This document shows, piece after piece, positions 34,200 to 43,700 of a DNA stretch of 47,934 nucleotides. A program made the position numbers and the translations under genes. The notes beneath the pieces were generated by a model. That model was not told the origin of the DNA. It worked only from the letters and a program-made list of their open reading frames with translations, and ran no database searches. Source of the DNA: Rhodococcus jostii NBRC 16295 (GTDB lineage Bacteria > Actinomycetota > Actinomycetes > Mycobacteriales > Mycobacteriaceae); contig NZ_BCWY01000072.1 of the NCBI RefSeq assembly GCF_001894825.1, positions 1 to 47,934 on the forward strand. The letters are read 5' to 3'. Positions within the stretch are counted from its first letter, which is position 1. Each line of letters starts with the position of its first letter.

Positions 34200-35636
34200 C
34201 TACAGCCAGCGATACTTCGACCGGCGCAGATCCGCGCCTTCCCCGAAGGGCAGGTAGCCCTGTCCGGAGAAGATCTTCTGCGGAACGACTTCCTGCGCGA
34301 ATCCGCGCTTGCTGATGTCGTAGTAGTAGTTCGACACGCGCTGGTCAACTTCCCACAGCTGGTATTCGTCGCACGCCTTCTCGTACGTTCCGGCCTTACG
34401 CAGGTACGGCAGGATCATGTCGACGTAGTAGACGTATTGGCCGGCCCAGATCAGGTCCCGGCGGCACATCCGCGAGATCTTTCCGTACATCTTGAGCGTG
34501 GCGTCCTGGATCTTGGGCAGCTCGGCGCCCAGGTCGGCGATCGCGATGGTGCGCACATCCGACATCGGGGTGTCCCACTGCTCGCGGGCGAAGACGGCGC
34601 CTCCGACGATGGCGGGGATGTAGTTCTTCGGCCGGGTGAAGGTGGTGGAAATGTCGTTGACGCGAATTTCCTGCAGTCCCAGTATTTCCGGGTCGATTTC
34701 GAGCGCAACGGTGTAGGCGTGTGGGAGCTGCGCGTCGTCGCACACATCACTCCAGTGGAAGATCGGCTCGTTGACGAACAGGTCCCGGAGAATGAGGATG
34801 TTGCCGTTGGGCAACTCGTACGGTCCTGTGTCGCCGAGGCCGAGCCGGCAGTCCATGTGGTCGAGGAACGACAGCAGTTCGGCGGCCGCGTTGAAGCGGG
34901 TGAAGGATTCGTGCCTCGGGCTTCCCGGCTCGAGCGTTTCGAGCTGGTTGATAATGCCTTCGAGGAAGTCCGGCTCGTGGATCTGGCAGCGGTAGCGGTC
35001 CTGCGAGTTGAGGATGTACCCGTCCTGGCGCTTGCCGAACTCGATCCGCTGCATGAACTTGAGGAGCTCGTTGCTCTCCTCGATGTAGTCGTCGGGCCCG
35101 ATCGCTTCGAGTGCAAGCAGACCGCAGCGGCCCATACCGAAGCCGACAGCCCCGATCGACCAGTCGTGCACCGCGTTGACCTTGGTGCCGATTTCCCGCC
35201 GCGCCGAGGCACCGATGTCCAAGATGCCCTGGGCCCCGACCTCGTCGGTGGTCATGCGCAGGATCTCCGGCCACCGGTAGAACTGGTGCATGAACGCGAG
35301 GATCTCGTATTCCTGGCGGGGGATCATGCCTGAGACACCTTCGGTGGCACGCATGACCAGCACGTCCCAGATGTTCCAGGCCAGGTAGTTGTTGAGGTCG
35401 TTGAGCTCGTCCAGGGTGAACTGGTCGACCAGGACGTCCTCTTTGCTGACCTTCTCGAGGACCTTGCTCTTGGCGCGCTGCTTCTGCACCTTGTCGCCGA
35501 GGATGCCGTCGCGCAGTGGCTCCTGGCCGACGAAGTTGCCCTCGAAGACCAGATCCTGGAACCGCAGACCGTCATCGTTCGGTTCATAGCGCTGCTTGTA
35601 CGTCGAGCGGAGACCGGGTGTCATTTCGATGCTCAT
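34200..35636 (-). CDS. Unrecognised 478-aa protein between swivel domain and PPDK-like genes
   Basis: ATG at 35636 with AGAGGA upstream. The protein is soluble, rich in acidic and aromatic residues, with no signal peptide or membrane segment. Distinct stretches are LNNYLAWNIWDVLVMRATEG, VGFGMGRCGLLALEAIGPDD, FLDHMDCRLGLGDTGPYELP and RRDLIWAGQYVYYVDMILPY. I cannot place it in a known family; it has no visible ATP-grasp, Rossmann or barrel motif. Its fixed position between the swivelling-domain and PPDK-like genes suggests it is the substrate-binding or catalytic subunit that accepts the phosphoryl group (inference). Confidence 0.8.
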   Translation of the reverse strand: MSIEMTPGLRSTYKQRYEPNDDGLRFQDLVFEGNFVGQEPLRDGILGDKVQKQRAKSKVLEKVSKEDVLVDQFTLDELNDLNNYLAWNIWDVLVMRATEGVSGMIPRQEYEILAFMHQFYRWPEILRMTTDEVGAQGILDIGASARREIGTKVNAVHDWSIGAVGFGMGRCGLLALEAIGPDDYIEESNELLKFMQRIEFGKRQDGYILNSQDRYRCQIHEPDFLEGIINQLETLEPGSPRHESFTRFNAAAELLSFLDHMDCRLGLGDTGPYELPNGNILILRDLFVNEPIFHWSDVCDDAQLPHAYTVALEIDPEILGLQEIRVNDISTTFTRPKNYIPAIVGGAVFAREQWDTPMSDVRTIAIADLGAELPKIQDATLKMYGKISRMCRRDLIWAGQYVYYVDMILPYLRKAGTYEKACDEYQLWEVDQRVSNYYYDISKRGFAQEVVPQKIFSGQGYLPFGEGADLRRSKYRWL

Positions 35637-35680
35637 TGGGGGTTGTTCCTCTCTGCCCATGGTGTGTGGTCGGAAGGCGG

Positions 35681-36097
35681 TCAGCTGACGATGCTGATGC
35701 GCCCGACCTCCGCGTCGTCGCAGTGCAACTGGACGGTCTTCCCGATCAGGCTTTCGGCTATCTCCTCGAAGTGCGCATCGTCGGTGTTGCCGACGACGTA
35801 GCGCGAATCGCTGGAGGTCAGGTACGCGGTCATCACACAGGGAATCTGGAACTCACGAGAGAGTATGCCGAGGTGCGACTCGGGAGCGCCCGACATCGTG
35901 ATGACGCCGAGAGCACCCATGCTCAATGCCGGAGTGAGGAAGGTCGTCGTGCCACCGCGAACGAGCAGGATGTAGTCCTGCAACTTCCCGGACCGCACGA
36001 CCTCGATCACGTCCTTGGGCGAGCCCAGGAACTTGACCTCACCCTTCGGGCTCTTCTGCGTCTCGAAGGCGTTGAACCCTTCGGCTACAACCTGCAT
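35681..36097 (-). CDS. Stand-alone swivelling (PEP-utilizer mobile-like) domain protein
   Basis: 138 residues from ATG at 36097, chosen because AAAGGAG lies seven bases upstream; the longer ORF to 36160 lacks a good site. The core DYILLVRGGTTTFLTPAL, then SMGALGVITMSGAPESHLGI and LSREFQIPCVM, matches the PEP-utilizing mobile domain, with a Ser-His pair at the position of the phosphorylated histidine (TSHAAI in PPDK). The Thr-Ser before the His is changed to Glu-Ser. It lacks ATP-grasp and barrel domains. It is either a second phosphohistidine carrier or a structural analogue interacting with the PPDK-like kinase (inference). Confidence 0.8.
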   Translation of the reverse strand: MQVVAEGFNAFETQKSPKGEVKFLGSPKDVIEVVRSGKLQDYILLVRGGTTTFLTPALSMGALGVITMSGAPESHLGILSREFQIPCVMTAYLTSSDSRYVVGNTDDAHFEEIAESLIGKTVQLHCDDAEVGRISIVS

Positions 36098-36225
36098 TGG
36101 TACTCCTTTGATCGAATCGAGGAAGGTGGCCTCGACCACATCCGTCTTGCTCTGTTGCACTTGTCACAATGCCCTTTGATATGTGACCGCCGCATGGGCT
36201 CCGCGGATAGCGTTCCGTGTGACCA

Positions 36226-37821
36226 TTATCTCGCGCGGACAACGCCTTGATCACTGTCGGCGCCCTCGAGATCTGCCAATTTGCGGCGCATGAGTTTGCC
36301 CGACGAAGTGGTCGGCAGAGCGTCGACAAACACCACCTCACGCGGCCGTTTGTAGGCGGCCAGATGGGCGCGGCAGTGCTCGATGATGTCCTGCGGGAGT
36401 AGCTGCGCGGCCGGGGCCGGAACCACGTATGCGACGGCGATCTCCCCTTTGACCGGATCCGGTCGGCCTCCGACGGCGACCAGCGCGACGTCGGGATGCG
36501 CGCCGATGACGCGTTCGATTTCGGCGGGGTACACGTTGTATCCGGCGGTGACGATCATGTCCTTGAGCCGGTCCACGATGAAGAAGTGACCGGTCTCGTC
36601 GACGTACGCAACATCTCCGGTGCGCAGCCACCCGTCGTCGGTGAGCGCCTCCGCGGTGGCGTCCGGGCGACCGTAGTAGCCAAGCATCACCAGTGGGCCG
36701 CGAACGAGCAGCTCACCGTGCTCACCCGCCGGGACGCCCCCGTCTGTGCCATCGATCGCGCCGATCTTGACTTCGAGGCCGGGTAGGGCCACTCCGATCG
36801 AGCCGGCTACCGGTGGGGCGTGGACTGCATGGGTTGTTCCCAGTCCGGACAGCTCGGTCATCCCCCACAGCTCAAGCACCGGCCCCGGTGCCCTGGTCTG
36901 CCAGCGATCGAGCAGTTCTGGGGAGAACGTCTGACCACCGATGGTGCTTGCGCGAAGGTTGGACAGGTCCGTGGTCTCGAACGTCGGGTGTGCCAGCATC
37001 ATCGAATACATCGCCGGCACGCCCTCGAACAGGGTGGCGCGGTCTCCTTCGAGCAACGCCAGGGCTTCCCCGGCGTCGAACCGCTCCATCAGCACTACCG
37101 TGCCCCCGGCCAGGAAGGTGCTGTTGATAGCGACGTTGCCGTACACGTGCGCCGAGGGCAAAGCGGTGACCACGACGTCGTCGGAGTTGCGACCGTGCAT
37201 CGTGGCCGTCAGAGCGCAATTGAGCAGCACCGATCGCTGCGACTGCATCGCACCCTTCGGGTGACCGGTCGTCCCGGAGGTGTAACCGATGCTGCACAGC
37301 TCCGCGGGCCCGGGCGCCGGGTTTGCGGCCGGAGCTGCGTCGACCGGCGCGGTGAGCAGGTCGGTGAAGGTCACCGCACCGATTCCGTCGCCGACGTCGC
37401 CGGCGAGCTGGCACACGAGCTCGAGCGAAGACATCTCGTCGAGGACCCTCGCGACTGTGCCGGTTTGGGAGGCCCCGAAGAAGAGGGCTTCAGCCTCGCA
37501 GTCGGAGAGGACGAAGGCCAACTCCGGGCCGGTGAGCATGACATTGACCGGATTGACAATCGCACCCGCTTTGAGGATGCCGTGATACGCGACGATCCAT
37601 TCCCAGCAGTTCTGCGCGTAGAGCGAGCAGACGTCTCGGGCACCGATCCCGCGCGAGTGAAGTGCGGCCGCGACCGCATCCGACATTCGGTCGAGTTCCT
37701 GGTACGTCAAGCACGTATCACCGACGACGAGGGCGATCTTGTCCGGGTGGCGGGCCGCAGAAAAGGGGAGAATCTCTCCCGGCCCCACCGACGGCAGGAC
37801 GCCACTAGCACGATTATTCAC
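36226..37821 (-). CDS. Acyl-CoA synthetase / AMP-forming ligase
   Basis: 531 residues of the ANL superfamily. The P-loop-like motif is YTSGTTGHPKGAMQSQ; A5 is LELWGMTELS; GDVAYVDETGHFFIVDRLKD, then MIVTAGYNVYPAEIE covers A7-A8; the catalytic Lys is in PTTSSGKLMRRKL. It activates a carboxylate to acyl-CoA through an acyl-AMP. Its ATG overlaps the end of the alcohol dehydrogenase gene by 8 bp. Following an alcohol and an aldehyde dehydrogenase, it is the expected third step converting an alcohol to its CoA thioester. Substrate unknown (aryl, terpenoid or branched acid plausible). Confidence 0.92.
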   Translation of the reverse strand: MNNRASGVLPSVGPGEILPFSAARHPDKIALVVGDTCLTYQELDRMSDAVAAALHSRGIGARDVCSLYAQNCWEWIVAYHGILKAGAIVNPVNVMLTGPELAFVLSDCEAEALFFGASQTGTVARVLDEMSSLELVCQLAGDVGDGIGAVTFTDLLTAPVDAAPAANPAPGPAELCSIGYTSGTTGHPKGAMQSQRSVLLNCALTATMHGRNSDDVVVTALPSAHVYGNVAINSTFLAGGTVVLMERFDAGEALALLEGDRATLFEGVPAMYSMMLAHPTFETTDLSNLRASTIGGQTFSPELLDRWQTRAPGPVLELWGMTELSGLGTTHAVHAPPVAGSIGVALPGLEVKIGAIDGTDGGVPAGEHGELLVRGPLVMLGYYGRPDATAEALTDDGWLRTGDVAYVDETGHFFIVDRLKDMIVTAGYNVYPAEIERVIGAHPDVALVAVGGRPDPVKGEIAVAYVVPAPAAQLLPQDIIEHCRAHLAAYKRPREVVFVDALPTTSSGKLMRRKLADLEGADSDQGVVRAR

Positions 37822-38947
37822 CCGTCACCCCGTTCACAGGGGTGGACTCGTCGAAGGTCAGAACCGCCTTGGTGACCTTCCCCTGGTGAACAGCCTCGAT
37901 CGCCTCGTTGATCTGGCCGAACGCGAAGGTGTCGACCAGCTCGGTGAAGGGGAATTTGCCGGCCTGGTAGAGGTCGATCATGCGGGGGACGAATTCCTGT
38001 GGAATGGCGTCGCCCTCGATGACACCGATCAGACTGCGGCCGAACAGCAGATGACCTTGGTCGAAGGAGATTTCGTTCGGGATGCCCTGGAATCCGACGG
38101 TGGCACACACGCCCGGCGACTGCAGACATTCGAGCGCGCTGCGCACGACGTCCGCCAGCCCGATGCAGTCGACCGAATACTGTGCGCCGGCTCCGCCGGT
38201 GATCTCGCGGATCCGCTCGACAACGTTCTCCTCGGCGGAGTTGATGGTGTGGGTGGCGCCGAGGTCGGCGGCCTTCGCCAGGCGTGCGGGCTGGATGTCG
38301 ACGGCGATGATGGTGCCGCAGCCGGCGACCACCGCCCCCAACAGGGCGGCGAGCCCAACCGAGCCCGTCCCGAAGATCGCGATCGACGACCCCGCCTCCG
38401 GATTGAGGGTGTTCAGCACCGCACCGGCACCGGTTTGGATGCCGCAACCGAGTGGGGCGAGCAGCGCGAGCGGCAGATTGCGGGCAACACGGACACAGTT
38501 CTGTTCGTTGGCCACGGCGTAGGTCGCCCACGAGGATTGCCCGAAGAAGTGTCCGCGTACCTGTTCGCCCCCGGAACGAAGGACACTCGAGCCGTCCAGG
38601 CGTGCACCGAGCAAATTGAGCGGGACGAAGTCCCGGCAGTGCATCGGGAGTGAGCGTGCGCAGTTGTCGCACTCGGCGCAGCAGTTGTAGGAGAGCACCA
38701 CATGGTCGCCGGGCTCGATGCTATCGACATCCTGTCCGACCGTGGCCACGATTCCAGATCCCTCGTGACCGAGCACGATTGGAGCCGCGTCAGGTTCGGC
38801 GGTAGCGATCATTCCGAGGTCGGTGTGGCAGATCCCCGAACCGACGATGCGCACCAGGACCTCGTGGGGGCGCAATTCGTCGATGTCAAGTTCCTCGAGC
38901 GACAACGGCTCCTGCGCCGAGCGCAGGACGGCTGCTGTGGTCTTCAT
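37814..38947 (-). CDS. Zinc alcohol dehydrogenase, aryl/terpenyl-alcohol type
   Basis: 377 residues from ATG at 38947 (GGAAG upstream; 10 extra residues are possible from 38977). Catalytic ligands Cys40 (GICHTD) and His61/Glu62; structural zinc Cys90, 93, 96, 104 (CCAECDNC...C); the Rossmann motif FGTGSVGLAALLGAVVAG; and LGCGIQTGAGAVLN. These features are those of the aryl-alcohol dehydrogenase (XylB) and geraniol dehydrogenase branch. It oxidises a primary alcohol to an aldehyde with NAD+. Sandwiched between the aldehyde dehydrogenase and acyl-CoA ligase genes. Confidence 0.9.
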   Translation of the reverse strand: MKTTAAVLRSAQEPLSLEELDIDELRPHEVLVRIVGSGICHTDLGMIATAEPDAAPIVLGHEGSGIVATVGQDVDSIEPGDHVVLSYNCCAECDNCARSLPMHCRDFVPLNLLGARLDGSSVLRSGGEQVRGHFFGQSSWATYAVANEQNCVRVARNLPLALLAPLGCGIQTGAGAVLNTLNPEAGSSIAIFGTGSVGLAALLGAVVAGCGTIIAVDIQPARLAKAADLGATHTINSAEENVVERIREITGGAGAQYSVDCIGLADVVRSALECLQSPGVCATVGFQGIPNEISFDQGHLLFGRSLIGVIEGDAIPQEFVPRMIDLYQAGKFPFTELVDTFAFGQINEAIEAVHQGKVTKAVLTFDESTPVNGVTGE

Positions 38948-38989
38948 AGTTGCACTTCCTGTGTGAAAGTTGTTCAAGCTCGGGTGGTC

Positions 38990-40450
38990 TCACGAGACCG
39001 TGTCGGGGACCTTGTTCAGCGTGATGGTCTGGTGGTTGGTGTATTCGGCGAGCCCGTGCAGCGAGTTCTCGGCACCGATTCCGGACTGCTTGTGCCCACC
39101 GAAGACCTGATGCGGCGAATACTGATGCACCTCGTTGAGCCAGACAGTTCCGGCCTCGAGCTGGCGGCCGATCCGCTCGATCGCCTCGAGGTCTTCACCC
39201 CAGACGGTGGCGCCCAGCCCCCACACTGTGTCGTTTGCCCGTGCGATGACATCGCTTTCCTCCGACCAGCGCAGTAGCGGAAGGATGGGGCCGAACGGCT
39301 CCTCGGCGACCAGCCGCGAGTCCTCCGGCGGATTGTCGACGAGCGTGACCGGAACAAACCAGCCGGCGGCGTTCGGGTCGATCTGTCCGCCGAGCGCGAA
39401 GGTGTAGCCGTTGGCCGTGCAGTCGTCGAAGTACTCCCGCACCTTCTGCAGTTGAGGCAGGTTCTGGATCGGACCCAATTGGGTCTCGGCGTCGGCGCCG
39501 TCGCCGACCACGACTGTCCGTGCGTATGCGACCAACTCGTCCCGCACAGCCTCGTAGACGTCGTCGTGGATGTAGATGCGCTTGGCGGCGTTGCAGAACT
39601 GCGCGTTGTTCTGGAAGGCCGCCCAGAAGATCTGCGGGGCGACCTTCACGGGGTCGATGTCCGGGAGGACGATCGCCGGATCGTTTCCGCCGAGTTCGAG
39701 GGTGACCCGCTTGAGGGTGCCGGCCGCGGACCGCATCACGTGCTTGCCTGTTTCGGTACTGCCGGTGAACGCGATCTTCGCGATGCCCGGGTGCGCCGTC
39801 ATCCACTTGCCGAGTTCGTCGTCACCGCTGACCGCGCTCAACACACCTGCCGGAAGCAGGTCCTGTGCAAGCTCGACGAGTTTGAGGTCGCACAGTGGAG
39901 TGAAAGGGGACGGTTTGACGATGATGGTGTTACCGGCCACCAGGGCGGGCGCGATCTTCCAGACCGCCAGCAGGATCGGGAAGTTCCATGGCACGATTGC
40001 ACCGACAACCCCGAGCGGCGTGTGCCGGCTGATCACACGGCGCTCGGCAGTGTCCTCGAGAACCTCTTCGGGCAGGGACTGCTTGGCGATCTCCCGGAAC
40101 CACGCGATCGAGCCGTAGACCTCCCATTCGGCCATCGCACGCGGCTTGCCCTGCTCGGCGGTCAGCAAAGCCAGGAATTCTTCGGCATGGGCTTCGAGCC
40201 GGTCACCGATCGCCGAGACGATCGCCTGACGTTCTGTGAGCGGTGTCGCCGACCACCCGGTAAACGCGGCCTGAGCGGCCTCGACGGCCTCGTCGAGTTG
40301 GTCAGAGGTCGCAACGGGAACTTCAGCGATCACTTCGGCGGTCGCCGGGTTGTACACCGGCGCCGTCCCCGGCGCGGTCACCGACCGCCCACCGATCGTC
40401 ATACGGAACTCTGCGGGGAGGACGAGGGTAGGGGCTTCGGTAGACAACAT
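38990..40450 (-). CDS. NAD(P)-dependent aldehyde dehydrogenase
   Basis: 486 residues with the canonical acid-forming ALDH motifs: VVGAIVPWNFPI, IVKPSPFTPL, FTGSTETGK, catalytic Glu in LELGGNDPA, and catalytic Cys in NNAQFCNAAKR (Cys rather than the common GQxC context, as in AldA/PutA-like enzymes). It is the first gene of the long leftward operon that ends in the PPDK-like gene. It oxidises the aldehyde from the adjacent alcohol dehydrogenase to the acid for the acyl-CoA ligase. ATG at 40450 has AAGGAGATGA just upstream. Confidence 0.92.
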   Translation of the reverse strand: MLSTEAPTLVLPAEFRMTIGGRSVTAPGTAPVYNPATAEVIAEVPVATSDQLDEAVEAAQAAFTGWSATPLTERQAIVSAIGDRLEAHAEEFLALLTAEQGKPRAMAEWEVYGSIAWFREIAKQSLPEEVLEDTAERRVISRHTPLGVVGAIVPWNFPILLAVWKIAPALVAGNTIIVKPSPFTPLCDLKLVELAQDLLPAGVLSAVSGDDELGKWMTAHPGIAKIAFTGSTETGKHVMRSAAGTLKRVTLELGGNDPAIVLPDIDPVKVAPQIFWAAFQNNAQFCNAAKRIYIHDDVYEAVRDELVAYARTVVVGDGADAETQLGPIQNLPQLQKVREYFDDCTANGYTFALGGQIDPNAAGWFVPVTLVDNPPEDSRLVAEEPFGPILPLLRWSEESDVIARANDTVWGLGATVWGEDLEAIERIGRQLEAGTVWLNEVHQYSPHQVFGGHKQSGIGAENSLHGLAEYTNHQTITLNKVPDTVS

Positions 40451-40748
40451 TCATCTCCTTCAGGTGAGCAGCCCCACCGGTTGTGGGACTGCATCCACGA
40501 GGCGCCGCCCGAGCGGACACACACATCCCGCACCGGTCTCGAGCGGAACGAGGGGTTGGTATCTTCGCCAGCGAGGTGGGATGGCGGTTACAAGTTCTAC
40601 TGTCCGAGCGTGATCGGGGCGTCATCTTCCAGGGAGTAAACCGTGCCAGCCTTCTATCTCTGAGAGAGTAGCCGCTCGCGGGGTACCGGAGCATTGTGGC
40701 TGGTGAACGCTCGATTCTTCGACGATCCCGCAGAAGCTGGTCAAGCCC
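40451..40748. promoter_or_regulatory. Divergent region between the ALDH operon and the kinase-LuxR gene
   Basis: This 298-bp region holds the promoter of the leftward nine-kilobase operon and that of the large regulator. A small GC-rich inverted pair (CCCAC/GTGGG near 40475-40490) is the only structure I see; the BMC 13-bp palindrome is not repeated here. Confidence 0.5.
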
Positions 40749-43700
40749 ATGACAACCTGCATTCGAGTCACACCAGGTGAACTCTCCCCCGCTACTTCTC
40801 ATCGCCAGAAAAGCAACCACCACCCGCGCAGAACACCGCGGAACTCGGTCACCGCAACCGCAGCATGGAAATTCGCACCACTATCCGTTCGCGACGAACT
40901 GGCGATGGCCGGGTTCGACGACGCCGCAGAGGTCGGGCGTGGCGGCTTCGGAGCCGTCTACCGCTGCACCCAAGCAGCCCTGGAGCGAACTGTCGCCGTC
41001 AAAGTCATGACCTCGCATCTCGAATCGTCGAATCTCGGACGATTCTTGCGCGAACAACGAGCGATGGGCCGACTGTCCGGCCACCCGAACATCGTCAGCG
41101 TCTTCCAATGCGGAAGCACGACATCCGACTTGCCCTACATTGCAATGCAATTCCATCGCCGCGGGACACTCGAGAATCGGATTCATGATCAGGGCCCGCT
41201 CACCTGGAACGACGCGCTTCGCCTCGGGGTGCGCATCGCCGGCGCCCTCTCCGCCGCGCACAGCGCCGGCATCCTTCATCGCGACGTCAAGCCCGCGAAC
41301 ATACTGCTCACCGACTATGACGAACCGCAACTCGCCGACTTCGGTATCGCCCACATCGCTGGTGGTGTCGAGACCACCCGACACTCCATCACCGGCACAC
41401 TCGCCTACACCGCACCGGAGGTACTGCAAGGTGCTAGTCCGACTCCCTCCGCGGATGTCTATGCGCTCGCATCGACGATGTTCTGCGCTCTGACCGGCCA
41501 CGCCGCATACGAGCGACAGGCCGACGAACCGATCGTCGCTCAATTCCTCCGAGCGACTACTCAACCAATTCCCAACCTACGAAACCTCGGAGTTCCCGAC
41601 AATGTCTGCGCCGAGATTGAACGAGCCATGTCAACCAAACCAAATGACCGTCCATCCACAGCCGCAGAGTTCGGAAGCCGACTTCGGCGAATACAACGTC
41701 TCAACGGTTGCCCAGTAGACGACATGGCTCTGATCACGAAGTGCGAGACTCCCTCAACCACCAAGCCAGCACGCCCGCCCTTGACGGACACCGCGGGCGA
41801 AAGCATCCACCCCAAACCGGCACCGACTCCCCCCGTCGCCCCGTCTATGACGGACCAAAGCCGGGGTACCTCCCCCCGCGTCCGAGGCAATCTGCCGGCA
41901 GACCTGACCACCTTCGTCGGACGCCGCCACGACGTCAAGACCACAAAGAAACTACTCACCGAATCGCGTCTCGTGACCCTGATTGGGACCGGAGGAGTCG
42001 GAAAGACCCGACTCGCGACAAAGGTGGCCGCCGAATCACATCGCGCATCCGCAGACGGTGTGTGGCTGATCGAACTCAGCAACCTGACTGACGGCGACTT
42101 CCTCGTCGACACTGTTGCCTTCACGCTCGGAATCCAAGAACAACCCGACCAACACCGACTTCACGGGCTCATCGAGCACCTCCGGTCGCGCCAATGCATG
42201 CTTGTCCTCGACAACTGCGAGCACCTCATCGAAGCCACCGCCGCCGTCGCTGAGACCCTCCTCAAGACCTGTCCCGAGTTGCGAATCCTTGCTACCAGCC
42301 GCGAACCGCTGGGCCTCGGCGGTGAAACACTCCATCGGGTGCAACCGTTGGCCACCCCAGACTCACGACGAACGCGATCGATGCAGGCGATGAGCCAGTA
42401 CGACGCGGTGACCTTGTTCCTCGCCCGCGCCACCACCGCACTCCCCGACTTTGAACTCACAGCAGAGAACTGGAAGCAGATCGCTCGCATCTGTCAACAG
42501 CTCGACGGACTACCACTCGCGATCGAGCTGGCCGCGGTCCGCCTACGCGCGATCTCCATAGATCAGATCTACGACAAACTCACCGACCGCTATAGACTGC
42601 TCTCACGAGGGTGCCGGGGCGCACCGGTCCGCCAGCAATCCCTCCGGTTGTGCATAGACTGGAGTCACGACCTCTGCACACCACAGGAGCGCACGCTCTG
42701 GTCACGTCTATCGGTTTTCGCCGGCAGTTTTGAATTGGATGCGGCCGAAGCAATCTGCGCCGATGGCCTGGCCCCGCACAATGTCCTGGATCTCGTCGCA
42801 TCGTTGGTCGACAAGTCGATTCTGGTTCGCGAGGAGGACGGACTCTCGGTCCGCTATCGCATGCTCGAAACCTTGCGCGAGTACGGCCGGGAGAAACTGC
42901 ATGACGCTGAAGGCATCATGCCGCAGAGGCGCCGCCACAGCGATTGGTACCGGCAGATGGCACGTGAGGCAGAATCCGAGTGGGTCAGTTCGCATCAGTT
43001 GACGTGGATCCTTCGATTGGATTCCGAGCAGCCGAACCTTCGGGATGCCCTCCAATTCCGCATTGCACAGCGGGTACCGGATTCGATTGACTTCGCCGCC
43101 GCTCTGTATCCCTTCTGGTTTTCTCGCGGGCTTCTCAGCGAGGGGCGGCGATGGCTCGATATCGCTTTGTCGAGCGATGACGGCTCACATCCGGTGGACA
43201 CTGTGAGGGCACTGTGCGCTCAGAGCGTGCTCGCCGGTCGCCAAGGTGACCTCTCCGCTGGGGCGCAACTACTTTCCGCGGCCGGCACTGCGGCCCACCA
43301 GGTCGACGACATAGCGGCACAGGCGCATCTGCACCACGCCGAAGGGATGCACTCGCTGTACTCCGGCAGCCTACAAAAAGCTGCAACGTCTTTCACCACG
43401 GCTCTCGCCGTCCTCGATACCCACCCCCTCCCCTTCCTACGGATCTCCACGCTCCAGGGACTCGGACTCGCCAGCGGGCTCCTCGGCGACACCGAACAAG
43501 CGATCGCACGAAATGAGGAGGCCCTCGCCCTCAGCGCCGACCTTGGAGAATCGGTCTACCGGTCCCGATCCTTCTGGGTTCTCGGCCTGCAGGTCTGGCA
43601 ACTCGGCAATCGTGACCGAGCGACAGGGCTTCTCAATCAGGGACTCCGAATGGCGCGGGTCGTCGACGATCCGCTCAGCGCCGCCTGGTGCCTGGAGGCA

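Noticed and set aside
33528..35333. Long rightward open frame (about 600 codons) opposite the 206-aa and 478-aa genes
   Set aside because: It mirrors codon positions of the leftward genes, has no good ribosome-binding site, and the leftward genes have strong starts and operon context.
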